NCBI GenBank assembly: GCA_947503575.1
Contig: CANNDZ010000001.1
Span: 1,240,001-1,304,000, forward strand
Origin: an uncultured Kordiimonas sp.
Lineage (GTDB): Bacteria > Pseudomonadota > Alphaproteobacteria > Sphingomonadales > Kordiimonadaceae
Length of the DNA stretch: 64,000 bases
Direction of reading: 5' to 3'
Part shown: positions 51,546 through 60,603 of the stretch, piece by piece
Position numbering within the stretch: position 1 is the stretch's first letter
Layout: each line of letters begins with the position of its first letter
Notes under the pieces: model-generated
What the model saw: only the letters and a program-made list of their open reading frames with translations
What the model was told of the DNA's origin: nothing
Databases searched by the model: none
Made by a program: the position numbers and the translations under genes

Positions 51546-54347
51546 ATGCAGATACTAAAGACCAATGTCTATGTGGGGCCTAACTTGTATGCCAGGTTCC
51601 GTGTTATTCGCCATATCCTGAATTTGGGCCCCCTAGAGGAATGGCCGTCTGTAAAGCTTGGCAAAGACTTTATTGACGGTCTGGTTGCTGCACTGCCCGG
51701 CCTTGAAGAACATGGCTGTTCATACAAAACCCACGGTGGGTTCCTGCGCCGCTTGCGCGAAGATGAAGGCACCTGGATGGGCCACATCATGGAACATGTG
51801 GCCATTGAATTGCAGTGTGTTGCCGGTAACGAGGTCACGTTTGGGCGCACGCGTTCCACCGGCAATCCGGCTGAATACAATATGGTGTTTGCCTACAAAC
51901 ACAGGGATGTTGGCCTAGCCGCCTCCAAGCTTGCCATTCGCCTGTTGATGCACCTGCTGCCTGCCCATGTGCAAAAGCTGGTTGATTATGACATCGATCC
52001 CGAATTCGACTGGGACGAGGAACTAACAGCCTTTATTCGCCGGGCGCAGCGCCATGCTTTTGGCCCCTCAACCGGGTCCTTGGTGGATGCAGCGGTCGAG
52101 CGCGGTATCCCTTTTTTACGGCTTAATAGTCACAGCCTGGTGCAGTTTGGCCACGGCAAATACCAGAAACGCATTCAGGCAACCATCACCGGCGAAACCC
52201 GCCATATCGCGGTCGAAATATCCTGTGACAAGGAAGATACGCATCGCTTGCTAAACGACCTTGGCCTGCCGGTGCCGCAGCAATATATGGTGTACAACGA
52301 GCGCGAAACCGTGCGCGCTGCCCGCAAGATCGGCTTTCCGGTTGTGGTTAAACCCTTAAGCGCCAACCATGGTCGCGGTGTCACCATCAATATCAATGAC
52401 GACGACGAAGCCGCCGCCGCATTTTCCACCGCCAAAGAACAAGGCACCAGCCGCGCCGTGTTGGTAGAAAGCTTTATCACCGGCATGGATCACCGGATGC
52501 TGGTTGTGAACAACGAGCTTGTTGCGGTAGCGAAACGGGTTCCGGGCCATGTGGTTGGCGACGGCACCAAAACCATTGCAGAGCTTGTTGATCAGGTAAA
52601 CGAAGACCCGCGCCGCGGTGTGGGGCATGAAAAAGTTCTGACCCGGCTTGAAATTGACCATCAGGCAGAACGTTTGATGGAAAAGGCTGGCTACACCGTA
52701 GATACTGTTTTGCAGTCCGGGGAGCCCTTCTTCCTGCGGTCTACCGCCAACCTATCCACCGGCGGCACTGCCGTCGACATGACCGATGTGGTACACCCCG
52801 ATAACCGCGAAATGGCCGTGCGGGCCGTGCAGGCCGTTGGCCTTGACGTGGGCGGAGTTGATTTTCTAACTGATGACATCACCCAGTCTTACCGCGATAT
52901 TGGCGGTGCGATTGTTGAAGTAAACGCCGCCCCTGGTTTCCGTATGCATGTGGCCCCAAGTGAAGGACAGCCGCGCGATGTGTCGGGCAAAGTGATTGAA
53001 ATGCTGTTCCCGGCAGATACGCCCAGCCGCATCCCAATCGCTGCAATCACGGGCACCAACGGCAAAACCACAACCTCACGCATGCTTGCGCACATCATGA
53101 AGGGCTGCGGCAACACCGTTGGCCTGACCACGACAGATGGTATTTATGTTGATGGCAAGCAAACCGTGAAAGGCGACACCACAGGGCCGCAGTCAGCCCA
53201 AATGGTTTTGCGCGACCCAACAGTTGACTTTGCCGTGTTGGAAACCGCGCGCGGTGGTTTGGTGCGCAGTGGCCTTGGGTATGAATTCACCAATGTATCA
53301 GCCTGTTTGAACGTGTCCTCTGACCATTTGGGGCAGGGCGGTATCAACACGCTTGAAGAACTGGCGGCGGTGAAACGCATTGTGGTTGAAGCCGCTACCG
53401 ACAGTGTTGTGCTCAATGCCGATGACCGCAACTGCCTGATGATGGCGGATTATACCGACGCAGAAAACATCGTTTACATCACCATGACGCACGAGCATCC
53501 GCTGGTGAAACAGCATATTAACGTGGGTGGCCGGGCCGTTGTGCTGGAAAAAGGTATGAACGGTGACATGATTACCATTTACGACAATGGCACCCATATC
53601 CCGCTTTTGTGGTCACATCTTATCCCGGCAACGCTGGAGGGCCGGGCAACGCACAATGTGCAAAACGCCATGTTTGCCGCTGCAATGGCCTATAGTTTCG
53701 ATACAGACCTTGATAAAATTCGTGAAGGCCTGCGCACGTTCAATACCAGCTTCTTCCAGGCACCGGGCCGCATGAATGTGTATGACGAGCATCCTTTCCG
53801 GGTCATTTTGGATTATGCGCACAACGCTGCTGCGTTCCGTGCGATGGCCAACCTGACAGACCAGCTTGAGGTTGTTGGTAAACGTATTGCGGTTATCGCC
53901 TGCCCGGGGGACCGGCGCGACGAAGACATTGTGGACAGTGCGTCCATGCTTGCTGGGCATTTTGACCATTACATCTGTAAAGCCGATGATAATCGCCGCA
54001 ATCGGGGCGTTGACGAAGTGCCACAGATGATGCGGCAGGCGCTCAAGGACAACGGGGTTGATGACGCCAAGATCGAAGTGATCCCGGACGAACAGGAAGC
54101 CGTAAACGCGGGCCTTGCCATGGCACGGGAAGGCGATCTGGTTGTGGTATTTGGCGACAATGTTATCAGATGTTGGAAACAGATCATCTATTTCGGTGGT
54201 GAAAACGCCGAAGTGCAGGTGGGAACGGGTGAGGCCAAGCCGCTAATTACCGAAGCCTACGAAGACCTGATCGATGATGACCAGAAATTGGTCAGTGATG
54301 GTCGGGGTGTGCGCCTCGCGCGTGAAGAAGATGAAGACGGGGACTAG
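51546..54347 (+). CDS. cphA: Cyanophycin synthetase
   Basis: CphA1-type enzyme elongates multi-L-arginyl-poly-L-aspartate using ATP, Asp and Arg. The 933-residue protein has the N-terminal domain (VYVGPNLYARFRVIRH, GHIMEHVAIELQ). An ATP-grasp module follows (about residues 220-480: KPLSANHGRGVTINI, EVNAAPGFRMHVAP), then a Mur-ligase module with P-loop GTNGKTTTSRM (about 502-512), ETARGGLVRSGLG, SSDHLGQ and DYAHNAAAF. The acidic C-terminal tail (AREEDEDGD) extends it slightly beyond the usual length. An AGGGGACG site precedes the ATG. All catalytic parts look intact. Confidence 0.97.
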   Translation: MQILKTNVYVGPNLYARFRVIRHILNLGPLEEWPSVKLGKDFIDGLVAALPGLEEHGCSYKTHGGFLRRLREDEGTWMGHIMEHVAIELQCVAGNEVTFGRTRSTGNPAEYNMVFAYKHRDVGLAASKLAIRLLMHLLPAHVQKLVDYDIDPEFDWDEELTAFIRRAQRHAFGPSTGSLVDAAVERGIPFLRLNSHSLVQFGHGKYQKRIQATITGETRHIAVEISCDKEDTHRLLNDLGLPVPQQYMVYNERETVRAARKIGFPVVVKPLSANHGRGVTININDDDEAAAAFSTAKEQGTSRAVLVESFITGMDHRMLVVNNELVAVAKRVPGHVVGDGTKTIAELVDQVNEDPRRGVGHEKVLTRLEIDHQAERLMEKAGYTVDTVLQSGEPFFLRSTANLSTGGTAVDMTDVVHPDNREMAVRAVQAVGLDVGGVDFLTDDITQSYRDIGGAIVEVNAAPGFRMHVAPSEGQPRDVSGKVIEMLFPADTPSRIPIAAITGTNGKTTTSRMLAHIMKGCGNTVGLTTTDGIYVDGKQTVKGDTTGPQSAQMVLRDPTVDFAVLETARGGLVRSGLGYEFTNVSACLNVSSDHLGQGGINTLEELAAVKRIVVEAATDSVVLNADDRNCLMMADYTDAENIVYITMTHEHPLVKQHINVGGRAVVLEKGMNGDMITIYDNGTHIPLLWSHLIPATLEGRATHNVQNAMFAAAMAYSFDTDLDKIREGLRTFNTSFFQAPGRMNVYDEHPFRVILDYAHNAAAFRAMANLTDQLEVVGKRIAVIACPGDRRDEDIVDSASMLAGHFDHYICKADDNRRNRGVDEVPQMMRQALKDNGVDDAKIEVIPDEQEAVNAGLAMAREGDLVVVFGDNVIRCWKQIIYFGGENAEVQVGTGEAKPLITEAYEDLIDDDQKLVSDGRGVRLAREEDEDGD

Positions 54348-54362
54348 GACGGGGTTTGAGCG

Positions 54363-56108
54363 ATGGTCATGACGGTTGATGAGCTGGAAACTGCTCTTTC
54401 GATTCCTGTTCCTGACGACCCACGGCTGGTGCTGGATGACAGCCGCCGCCTGACAGGTCCAGGTTTGTTGTGGAAGCATTACGGCGCCATTCTGGACGTA
54501 TTTGTCGAAGGTGTTGATACCGCAAAAGTGGCTGATGTCTGGTCGGCAGAAGCACGGCGGGTGCTGGATGCCGTTGGCTGGCAGGCGGAAAAGCTCATCG
54601 CGCGGCAGTTTGAAGACGGCCTTAACCTGGCGATAACGGCACCGATTGACCAGCTATATTCCGCCATCTTTGTGGCGCAAGTTGCCTGGCACTATACTGC
54701 GCATACGCTATTGGGAACCGAACCCGATAGTCTTGAGCCGTTTGTGTCTGGCGTAACTGCAGTTATGGCAGAAGAGGCAAACCCGGATTTGCTAGCGCTC
54801 CAAAAAGCGGCGGATGAGCGTGCGATTGATTTCCTGAGCGACGACGATCATGTGTCCCTGGGGCACGGTGCCGGTTCAATGACGTGGCCTGTGCGGTCCA
54901 TACCGCCGTTGGAGGATATCCCGTGGGATAGCCTTTATAACCTGCCCGTTGCATTGATTACCGGCACCAACGGCAAATCCACCAGTGTGCGCCTGTCGGC
55001 TGCCATTGGCGAAGCGGCGGGTATTGGCTCCGGCACCACATCCACGGATTATGTAAAAATTGGCGACGATATTCTGGATTACGGTGACTATTCCGGGCCC
55101 GGCGGCGCACGCATGTTGTTGCGCGACAAGCGGCTTGAATTGGCGTTTCTGGAAGTGGCGCGCGGCGGTATTTTGCGGCGCGGCCTTGCGCTGCGGCAGG
55201 CGCAGGCGGCGCTGGTAACCAACATCGCCAATGACCATTTGGGCCAGTACGGTGTTAATACGGTGGAGGCCCTGGCGGACGCAAAGTTTGCAGTGGCGCG
55301 CACGCTGGCTGTTGACGGTATTTTAGTCCTGAACGCCGATGACCCGCTGGTGGTGCGCAACGGCCATCAGGCAGAACGGCAAGTGTGCTGGTTTTCGCTT
55401 GATCCTGAAAACCCTGAAATTCAGGCAGCCAAATCAACCGGCAACCTGTGTTGCTGGCTAGAAGACGGAATGATCATTTATTTTGACGGCACCAGCGCGC
55501 AGCCCATGCTGGCTGCGGCAGATGCACCGGTTACCATGGGCGGGGCCGCCAAGTTTAACATCCGCAATGTAATGGGGGCTTTGTGCCTAGGTAAAGCGCT
55601 GGGCCTGTCGGACGCGGCGATCATCAAAGGCCTATCCACATTTGAAAGCAAGCCAGAAGATAACCCCGGCCGCTGTAATGAGTTTTTTGCCAAAGGCGCG
55701 CGGGTGTTTGTTGACTTTGCTCACAATCCGCATTCGGTTGAGGCGGTGTCTGATGCGCTGGCGCACTTACCATCAAAGCGTAAGTTTTTGCTGCTGGGGC
55801 ACGCCGGCGATCGGTCGGACGAGGATATTCGTAACCTGACGCTGGCGGCGCTCGCGTTTGGCCCGGACCAGATTATTATCGTGGAACTGGAAGAATACCT
55901 GCGCGGGCGCAGATTTGGTGAAGTCAGTGATTTGATCGAAAAAGCCTGTCTTGAAAACGGCGTACCCGGCGACGTTATCCGCAAGGCAGACAGCCCGCCC
56001 ACCGGCACCGAACTAATTATCAAAGATCTGGCGGAAGGCGACCTTGCCTTGCTGTTGGTGCTGGATGAGCGCGATAAGGTTTTTGCGCTTTTGGAAGCAG
56101 CGGCCTAA
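54363..56108 (+). CDS. Second Mur-ligase-type cyanophycin synthetase-like protein (no ATP-grasp)
   Basis: The 581-residue protein carries only the Mur-ligase half related to Cph[21 protein letters not shown] (about 201-220), [45 protein letters not shown] and [14 protein letters not shown]. The first 190 residues are not an ATP-grasp domain and show no motif I know. It follows cphA by 15 bases. Cyanobacterial CphA2, which joins beta-Asp-Arg dipeptides into polymer, likewise uses only the Mur-type site, so dipeptide salvage is a reasonable hypothesis. Another amide-ligase role on the polymer is possible. Confidence 0.85.
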   Translation: MVMTVDELETALSIPVPDDPRLVLDDSRRLTGPGLLWKHYGAILDVFVEGVDTAKVADVWSAEARRVLDAVGWQAEKLIARQFEDGLNLAITAPIDQLYSAIFVAQVAWHYTAHTLLGTEPDSLEPFVSGVTAVMAEEANPDLLALQKAADERAIDFLSDDDHVSLGHGAGSMTWPVRSIPPLEDIPWDSLYNLPVALITGTNGKSTSVRLSAAIGEAAGIGSGTTSTDYVKIGDDILDYGDYSGPGGARMLLRDKRLELAFLEVARGGILRRGLALRQAQAALVTNIANDHLGQYGVNTVEALADAKFAVARTLAVDGILVLNADDPLVVRNGHQAERQVCWFSLDPENPEIQAAKSTGNLCCWLEDGMIIYFDGTSAQPMLAAADAPVTMGGAAKFNIRNVMGALCLGKALGLSDAAIIKGLSTFESKPEDNPGRCNEFFAKGARVFVDFAHNPHSVEAVSDALAHLPSKRKFLLLGHAGDRSDEDIRNLTLAALAFGPDQIIIVELEEYLRGRRFGEVSDLIEKACLENGVPGDVIRKADSPPTGTELIIKDLAEGDLALLLVLDERDKVFALLEAAA

Positions 56109-57004
56109 CGACAGGGTGCAAACGTTGTGGCCATGACGGGCGTGCCTGATGAAACGCTGGCGCGCTTCATGCCGTCTGAATTGTAGGCCATCACAATCTC
56201 ACCGGCTTTGTTGACGGCGACAACACCGCCGTCGCCCTTCAGGCTTTGGACGTCATCAAGCATCCGCCAAACGGCTTTTTCCAGGCTATCACCGGCCAGC
56301 TTGACGCCGTTGGTAATGGTGCTGGCACCACCTGACAGGATGAAATATTCACCCACACCTGTGCAAGATACCGCGACCTCGCTGTCGGCCCAGTTACCGA
56401 CACCGTTGATGGGTGTGTCGCCAAGTCGGCCTTCTGGTTTGCCGAAAACACCGCCTGTGGACGTAGCAGCCGCCAGATTGCCGTGGATATCAAGCGCAAC
56501 CGCACCAACCGTGCCGTGGGACAGGGTTTCTGTTTGGGTGTCTTCTTCCGTCGTACCGTCCGGCAGTGTGTAATAGGCCGCAGGATTTTCGACTGTTTCC
56601 AGGCCATGTTTGGCGGCAAACTTGGTTGCGCCGTCGCCCGCCAGCATCACATACGGCGTTTTGTCCATCAGGGTGCGTGCTGCGCTGATAGGGTGTTTCA
56701 CATCGCGGATTGCAGCAACTGCTCCTGCATTTCGGGCAGCGCCGTCCATGATAGCAGCGTCCAGTTCCACATATCCCGCATTGTTGGCGGCAGACCCGCG
56801 CCCGGCAACATATAGGCCCGATGCTTCCATTTCGCGCACCATGTGCTCCACCACATCAACAGCGGTTGCGCCGCCCGCCAACATCTGCTCGCCTTGGCGT
56901 GCAAGTTCTCTCAAATGCGCTTCCGCCCGGGCATAGGACCGGCCTTTTTGGGCGCCTGCACCGCCGTGCAATGCAAGGGCAAATTTTGGTTGGCTGTCTG
57001 TCAT
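56105..57004 (-). CDS. iaaA: Isoaspartyl peptidase / plant-type L-asparaginase
   Basis: This Ntn hydrolase cleaves beta-aspartyl dipeptides, here probably beta-Asp-Arg from cyanophycinase, to Asp and Arg. The 299-residue precursor has [10 protein letters not shown] at the start and [24 protein letters not shown]. The autocleavage site comes before Thr165 in [38 protein letters not shown] and CTGVGEYFI follow. It converges on the Mur-ligase-type gene with a four-base stop overlap. Its location next to cphBA gives it the cyanophycin role. It is on the opposite strand, so it is separately expressed. Confidence 0.93.
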   Translation of the reverse strand: MTDSQPKFALALHGGAGAQKGRSYARAEAHLRELARQGEQMLAGGATAVDVVEHMVREMEASGLYVAGRGSAANNAGYVELDAAIMDGAARNAGAVAAIRDVKHPISAARTLMDKTPYVMLAGDGATKFAAKHGLETVENPAAYYTLPDGTTEEDTQTETLSHGTVGAVALDIHGNLAAATSTGGVFGKPEGRLGDTPINGVGNWADSEVAVSCTGVGEYFILSGGASTITNGVKLAGDSLEKAVWRMLDDVQSLKGDGGVVAVNKAGEIVMAYNSDGMKRASVSSGTPVMATTFAPCR

Positions 57005-57128
57005 GATGCAAAAGGTCCCTAATGCTGGTAGATGTGGCGCTTCTTTAGCGCGGGTGCGGGGGCTTTAAAAGTGTCAATTTGATCTATGGTGCCCTTCCTC
57101 GCGTTAAAAGAAGCAACAGGAGACAATT

Positions 57129-57542
57129 ATGAAACTCTTTGCTCGGGCTTATCTTTTTGCATTTTTGGCCTTTGCCATCATGGACGGTGTGTGGCTGTCA
57201 GTGGTTGCCAGTGATTTTTACGCAGAAACCCTGGGGTACATTATGCGAGAGCAGATTGTGTGGGCGTCTGCGCTGGTGTTTTACGCGCTGTATATCGGCG
57301 GGGTTGCCTATTTTGCCAGCTTACCTGCGGTGCAAGCCGGTAGCTGGAAAAAAGCCGTGGGTAATGGTGCTTTGTTGGGTCTTGTGGCTTACGGCACCTA
57401 TGACCTGACCAATCATGCCACGTTACAGGGTTGGCCGCTTATTGTGGTGGTGGTTGATATGGCCTGGGGCGCAACCGTGACCAGTGTTATGGCAATTGCC
57501 GGGTATTTTGGCGCGCGCGGCGCAGCGGATACCACAGCGTAA
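57129..57542 (+). CDS. DUF2177 family membrane protein
   Basis: The 137-residue integral membrane protein has four hydrophobic segments: AYLFAFLAFAIMDGVWLSVV, WASALVFYALYIGGVAYFA, the GALLGLVAYGTYDLTNHATL region and IVVVVDMAWGATVTSVMAIA. The DGVWL and GTYDLTN...L.W motifs are those of DUF2177. AGGAGACA precedes the ATG. Function unknown. A bidirectional terminator follows. Confidence 0.88.
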   Translation: MKLFARAYLFAFLAFAIMDGVWLSVVASDFYAETLGYIMREQIVWASALVFYALYIGGVAYFASLPAVQAGSWKKAVGNGALLGLVAYGTYDLTNHATLQGWPLIVVVVDMAWGATVTSVMAIAGYFGARGAADTTA

Positions 57543-57565
57543 TATCTGGCCCCGTTAGCGATAAG

Positions 57566-57592
57566 AAAAAGGCGGCCTAAGCCGCCTTTTTT
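57566..57592. terminator. Bidirectional rho-independent terminator
   Basis: AAAAAGGCGGC-CTAA-GCCGCCTTTTTT forms a strong GC hairpin flanked by A and T runs. It works on either strand. It lies between the convergent DUF2177 and S9 peptidase genes. Confidence 0.9.
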
Positions 57593-57618
57593 GTGTTTTT
57601 GCAAGCCGCATCAGGCAG

Positions 57619-59649
57619 CTATTCCTTTTTCCATTCCTTGAACCATTTATCCAGAATGGCGATGGTTCGCAGCATATTCGAGGGAATGCTTGTTGTGCCG
57701 TGATATTCCCCGTGAATGGAAATCAGTTTTGTCGGCGTGCCCAACACCTTGAGCGCTGTGTACATTTCTTCGGCTTGAGCCAGCGGTGTGCGCAGGTCCT
57801 TGTCGCCGGTCATGAACAGCGTTGGTGTTTTGATGTGCGGTGCGCGCATCAGCGGGCTATGCTTCAACCACAATTCCGGGTCTTCCCACCAAGGTGTACG
57901 GAAACGTTTGTTACCCCACGCCACAATATCGGCTGTGCCTGCAAAGCTGATCCAGTTGATCACGGGGCATAGTGCGGCGGCGCCAGCGAAACGGTCTGTG
58001 TTGCCCACAACCCATGTGGTTAACACGCCACCACCAGAACAGCCGGCGACATACATCTGGCTTTCATCGATGTAGCCACGGTTCACGACGGTATCAACGC
58101 CTGCCATCAGGTCGTCAAAGTCCCTGCGTCCTGGATAGCGATTGTCGATGGCGTTGGCAAAATCAGACCCGTACCCAACAGAACCACGGGGGTTTGTGTA
58201 CACAACCACATAACCTTTGGCTGCCAGCGCTTGCCACATGAAGTTGAAGTTCACGCCGTACATACCGTGCGGCCCACCATGGATATAAAGCAGCATCGGA
58301 TATTTTTTGCTGGCGTCAAAATCAGGCGGAGTCATGACCCAGCCCTGAACGCGGGTATCGTCGCTGCTGTCGTACCAGATTTCCTCGACATCACCGATGG
58401 TAACACCGCCCATAATGTCAGCGTTCAGGTCGGTAAGCTGTGTCAGTTCACCGTTAGATACGTCACCAATGACAAGGTTGAAGTCCGTTTTTGGGTCGCG
58501 GTAGCGGCCAACAAACTTGCCAGCCTCTGTAATGCTATCCAGCGACACCTGGTGCATACCTTTGGTTATGGCTTCCATCCGGCCATTCATACGCAGTCGC
58601 ATGACCTGAATGTCGCCTTCGGTGCGCACAGCGAAATACACACGGTCGCTGCGGCGGCTAAACATAAAGCCACCCGCCCCTGAGGGTAGATCATTGGTGA
58701 TGATGCGCTCGTTGCTGCCATCCATGTTGATAGCTCGCACTTCGTCAGTGCCATATGTCGTGATCACATCAGACTTGCCAGCATAAACAATGGTGGTGCC
58801 GTCAGGGCTGACCGCGGGGTCAGACCAATAGCCTTCGGCCTTGGTGAGTTGCGTAATCTCGCCGGTGGCGATGTCCAGCTTATGAATTTGCGAGTTATAT
58901 TTGGTTTCTTCCACATCGCCAGCAGGGCCATTACCGTCAAAAATGATGGCAGACCCGTCGGGGGTGAAAGCGTAGGCCGCGTTACCAACCATGCCAGAGA
59001 AGCGCGAAACCGTGTGCCACTTGCCAGATGTTAACTGGCGCGCTGTGCCACCCTCGGATGGTACCATAAACAGATGATCAAACCCTGAAATCGCCCCAAC
59101 CCGGTCTTGCCGGTAATGCAGGCTATCAATCACTGTCGCGTTTTTGGTCCATTTCGCCCCTTCGGGTGGTGCGGCGATGGAAATTTTCCAGTCACTGGTG
59201 GCAGGCACGCGGGACCGGAAGGCAATGGATGAACCATCTGGTGACCAACGCAGCATCTTTGGCGGGTTTTGGCCGTGCGTTAACTGGCTAACGGCGCCTT
59301 CATCATCCATCCAGCGAACGAATATTTGGGCGGTGTCATCATCGGCTTTTGCTACATAGGCGATACGGTCGCCATTTGGTGACCAACGCATACTGGCGCC
59401 CTTGACCAGAAACCTGTTTTTACTGCCATCCGCATTCATCAACCAAATTTCAGATGACCAGCGGTCATTCATTTCATCGACACGCGACCGGACATAGGCA
59501 ATCTGGTTACCATCTGGTGACAGCTGGGCACCCGATACGCGCTCCCAGTTCATGTACATTTCCGGTTTGATGGTATCTGCCGCGCTGGTTGTCCCAACCG
59601 ACGACAGCAGCATAAGCGCGGTACCCACCGCGCATAACAATCGTTTCAT
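57619..59649 (-). CDS. S9 family prolyl oligopeptidase-like exported peptidase
   Basis: The 676-residue protein starts at the ATG at 59649 (GGGAGGG site), with a signal peptide ending near TTSAA. The first 400 residues are a WD40-like beta-propeller with repeated LSPDG/WSPDG/VSPDGT units. The C-terminal alpha/beta hydrolase holds YIHGGPHGMYG, TNPRGSVGYGSDFA, the nucleophile in GCSGGGVLTTW (about Ser538), and MTGDKDLRTPLAQAEEMY. A catalytic His follows in the IHGEYHGT region. It is a dipeptidyl- or acylaminoacyl-peptidase acting on peptides in the periplasm. Exact specificity unknown. Confidence 0.92.
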   Translation of the reverse strand: MKRLLCAVGTALMLLSSVGTTSAADTIKPEMYMNWERVSGAQLSPDGNQIAYVRSRVDEMNDRWSSEIWLMNADGSKNRFLVKGASMRWSPNGDRIAYVAKADDDTAQIFVRWMDDEGAVSQLTHGQNPPKMLRWSPDGSSIAFRSRVPATSDWKISIAAPPEGAKWTKNATVIDSLHYRQDRVGAISGFDHLFMVPSEGGTARQLTSGKWHTVSRFSGMVGNAAYAFTPDGSAIIFDGNGPAGDVEETKYNSQIHKLDIATGEITQLTKAEGYWSDPAVSPDGTTIVYAGKSDVITTYGTDEVRAINMDGSNERIITNDLPSGAGGFMFSRRSDRVYFAVRTEGDIQVMRLRMNGRMEAITKGMHQVSLDSITEAGKFVGRYRDPKTDFNLVIGDVSNGELTQLTDLNADIMGGVTIGDVEEIWYDSSDDTRVQGWVMTPPDFDASKKYPMLLYIHGGPHGMYGVNFNFMWQALAAKGYVVVYTNPRGSVGYGSDFANAIDNRYPGRRDFDDLMAGVDTVVNRGYIDESQMYVAGCSGGGVLTTWVVGNTDRFAGAAALCPVINWISFAGTADIVAWGNKRFRTPWWEDPELWLKHSPLMRAPHIKTPTLFMTGDKDLRTPLAQAEEMYTALKVLGTPTKLISIHGEYHGTTSIPSNMLRTIAILDKWFKEWKKE

Positions 59650-59723
59650 AAGACCCTCCCAAATCTGTTGAAGAGCAGCACTATAGAGCAAGGATCGTCA
59701 TTTGTCAGGGGGTGCAGACATAG

Positions 59724-59749
59724 AAAAAGGCTCGGAAACCGAGCCTTTT
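59724..59749 (-). terminator. Rho-independent terminator of ompW
   Basis: AAAAGGCTCGG-AAA-CCGAGCCTTTT forms an eleven-pair hairpin. On the minus strand it ends in TTTTTC, just after the ompW stop codon. Confidence 0.85.
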
Positions 59750-59771
59750 CTGTAAACTTTGATCGCTTTTT

Positions 59772-60386
59772 TTAGAAGCGCTTGCCGAAACCAACCCCAA
59801 AAACCCACGGGTTCAGGTTCACGTCGGCGGTCACTGCACCGCCGTTGATTTCAACGTCGGTGTCCAGCCAAATGCGTTTGGCATCCACGTTGAAGAACCA
59901 GTCATCATTGATCTGGAAATCAACACCAGCCTGCAGGGCAAAACCGAAACCATCTTTGTATTTGATGGAACCAACATCGCCGGGATCGTCACCGTAAAAG
60001 ATTGTATAGTTCACGCCTGCACCCACATAGGGGCGAACATCACCGCCAGGGTTGACGTTATACTGGAATGTCAGGGTCGGTGGCAGAACCCACACATCAC
60101 CCAAGCTTAGGTCACCAAGGGCTGTGCCGCGCGCCGATACATTGTGCTGAGCTGTAGCCAGGATCAGCTCTGTTGAAAAATGCTCGGTCCAGAAATAGGT
60201 GATATCCAGTTCTGGCATGATCTGGTTATCAACGCGGGCTTCACCGCCGATTGATACCGTGCTGCTTTCGTCTGGTGCGATATTGATTGCCCGCAAACGA
60301 ACTTGCCATGGCCCATCCTGAGCCGTTGCTGTCACAGATGCCCCCAACAGGGCCGCTGCGCAAATGATGCCTCTCATAAGTGTCAT
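59772..60386 (-). CDS. ompW: OmpW family outer membrane protein
   Basis: The 204-residue protein has a signal peptide (to about residue 22, TATAQ). The OmpW eight-strand barrel pattern follows: QVRLRAINIAPDES, an LDITYFWTEHFSTELI segment, LPPTLTFQYN, and VRPYVGAGVNYTIFY. D.....A.VDF.I.D.WFFNVDAKRIWLDTD and a C-terminal aromatic residue (VGFGKRF) complete it. GAGGAAATGAC precedes the ATG at 60386. OmpW proteins form a hydrophobic outer-membrane channel, and several are controlled by oxygen. An FNR-like box lies upstream here. Confidence 0.93.
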   Translation of the reverse strand: MTLMRGIICAAALLGASVTATAQDGPWQVRLRAINIAPDESSTVSIGGEARVDNQIMPELDITYFWTEHFSTELILATAQHNVSARGTALGDLSLGDVWVLPPTLTFQYNVNPGGDVRPYVGAGVNYTIFYGDDPGDVGSIKYKDGFGFALQAGVDFQINDDWFFNVDAKRIWLDTDVEINGGAVTADVNLNPWVFGVGFGKRF

Positions 60387-60443
60387 GTCATTTCCTCATC
60401 CTTTGAGATGACATGGTTTTAGAAAACACGATCCTGATTGCGT

Positions 60444-60457
60444 TTGATAATGGTCAA
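60444..60457. promoter_or_regulatory. FNR/FnrL-type box upstream of ompW
   Basis: TTGAT-AATG-GTCAA fits the TTGA(T/C)-N4-(A/G)TCAA consensus of FNR-family regulators with both half-sites intact. Its centre is about 64 bases upstream of the ompW ATG, which suits an activator site. Regulation of ompW by FNR is known in enterobacteria; here it is inferred. Confidence 0.65.
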
Positions 60458-60603
60458 GAATTCCAGGCAGAATGTCGTATGCGACATTTTGTCCTAATAG
60501 GGGCCAGCCACATTGGGGGCGGCTTGTGCTTGAGTGATGCAGGCTGGATGACTAAGGTTTAGGAAGCGATGTTACTATTCAGGTGCTGAAGAGGGGATGA
60601 ACC

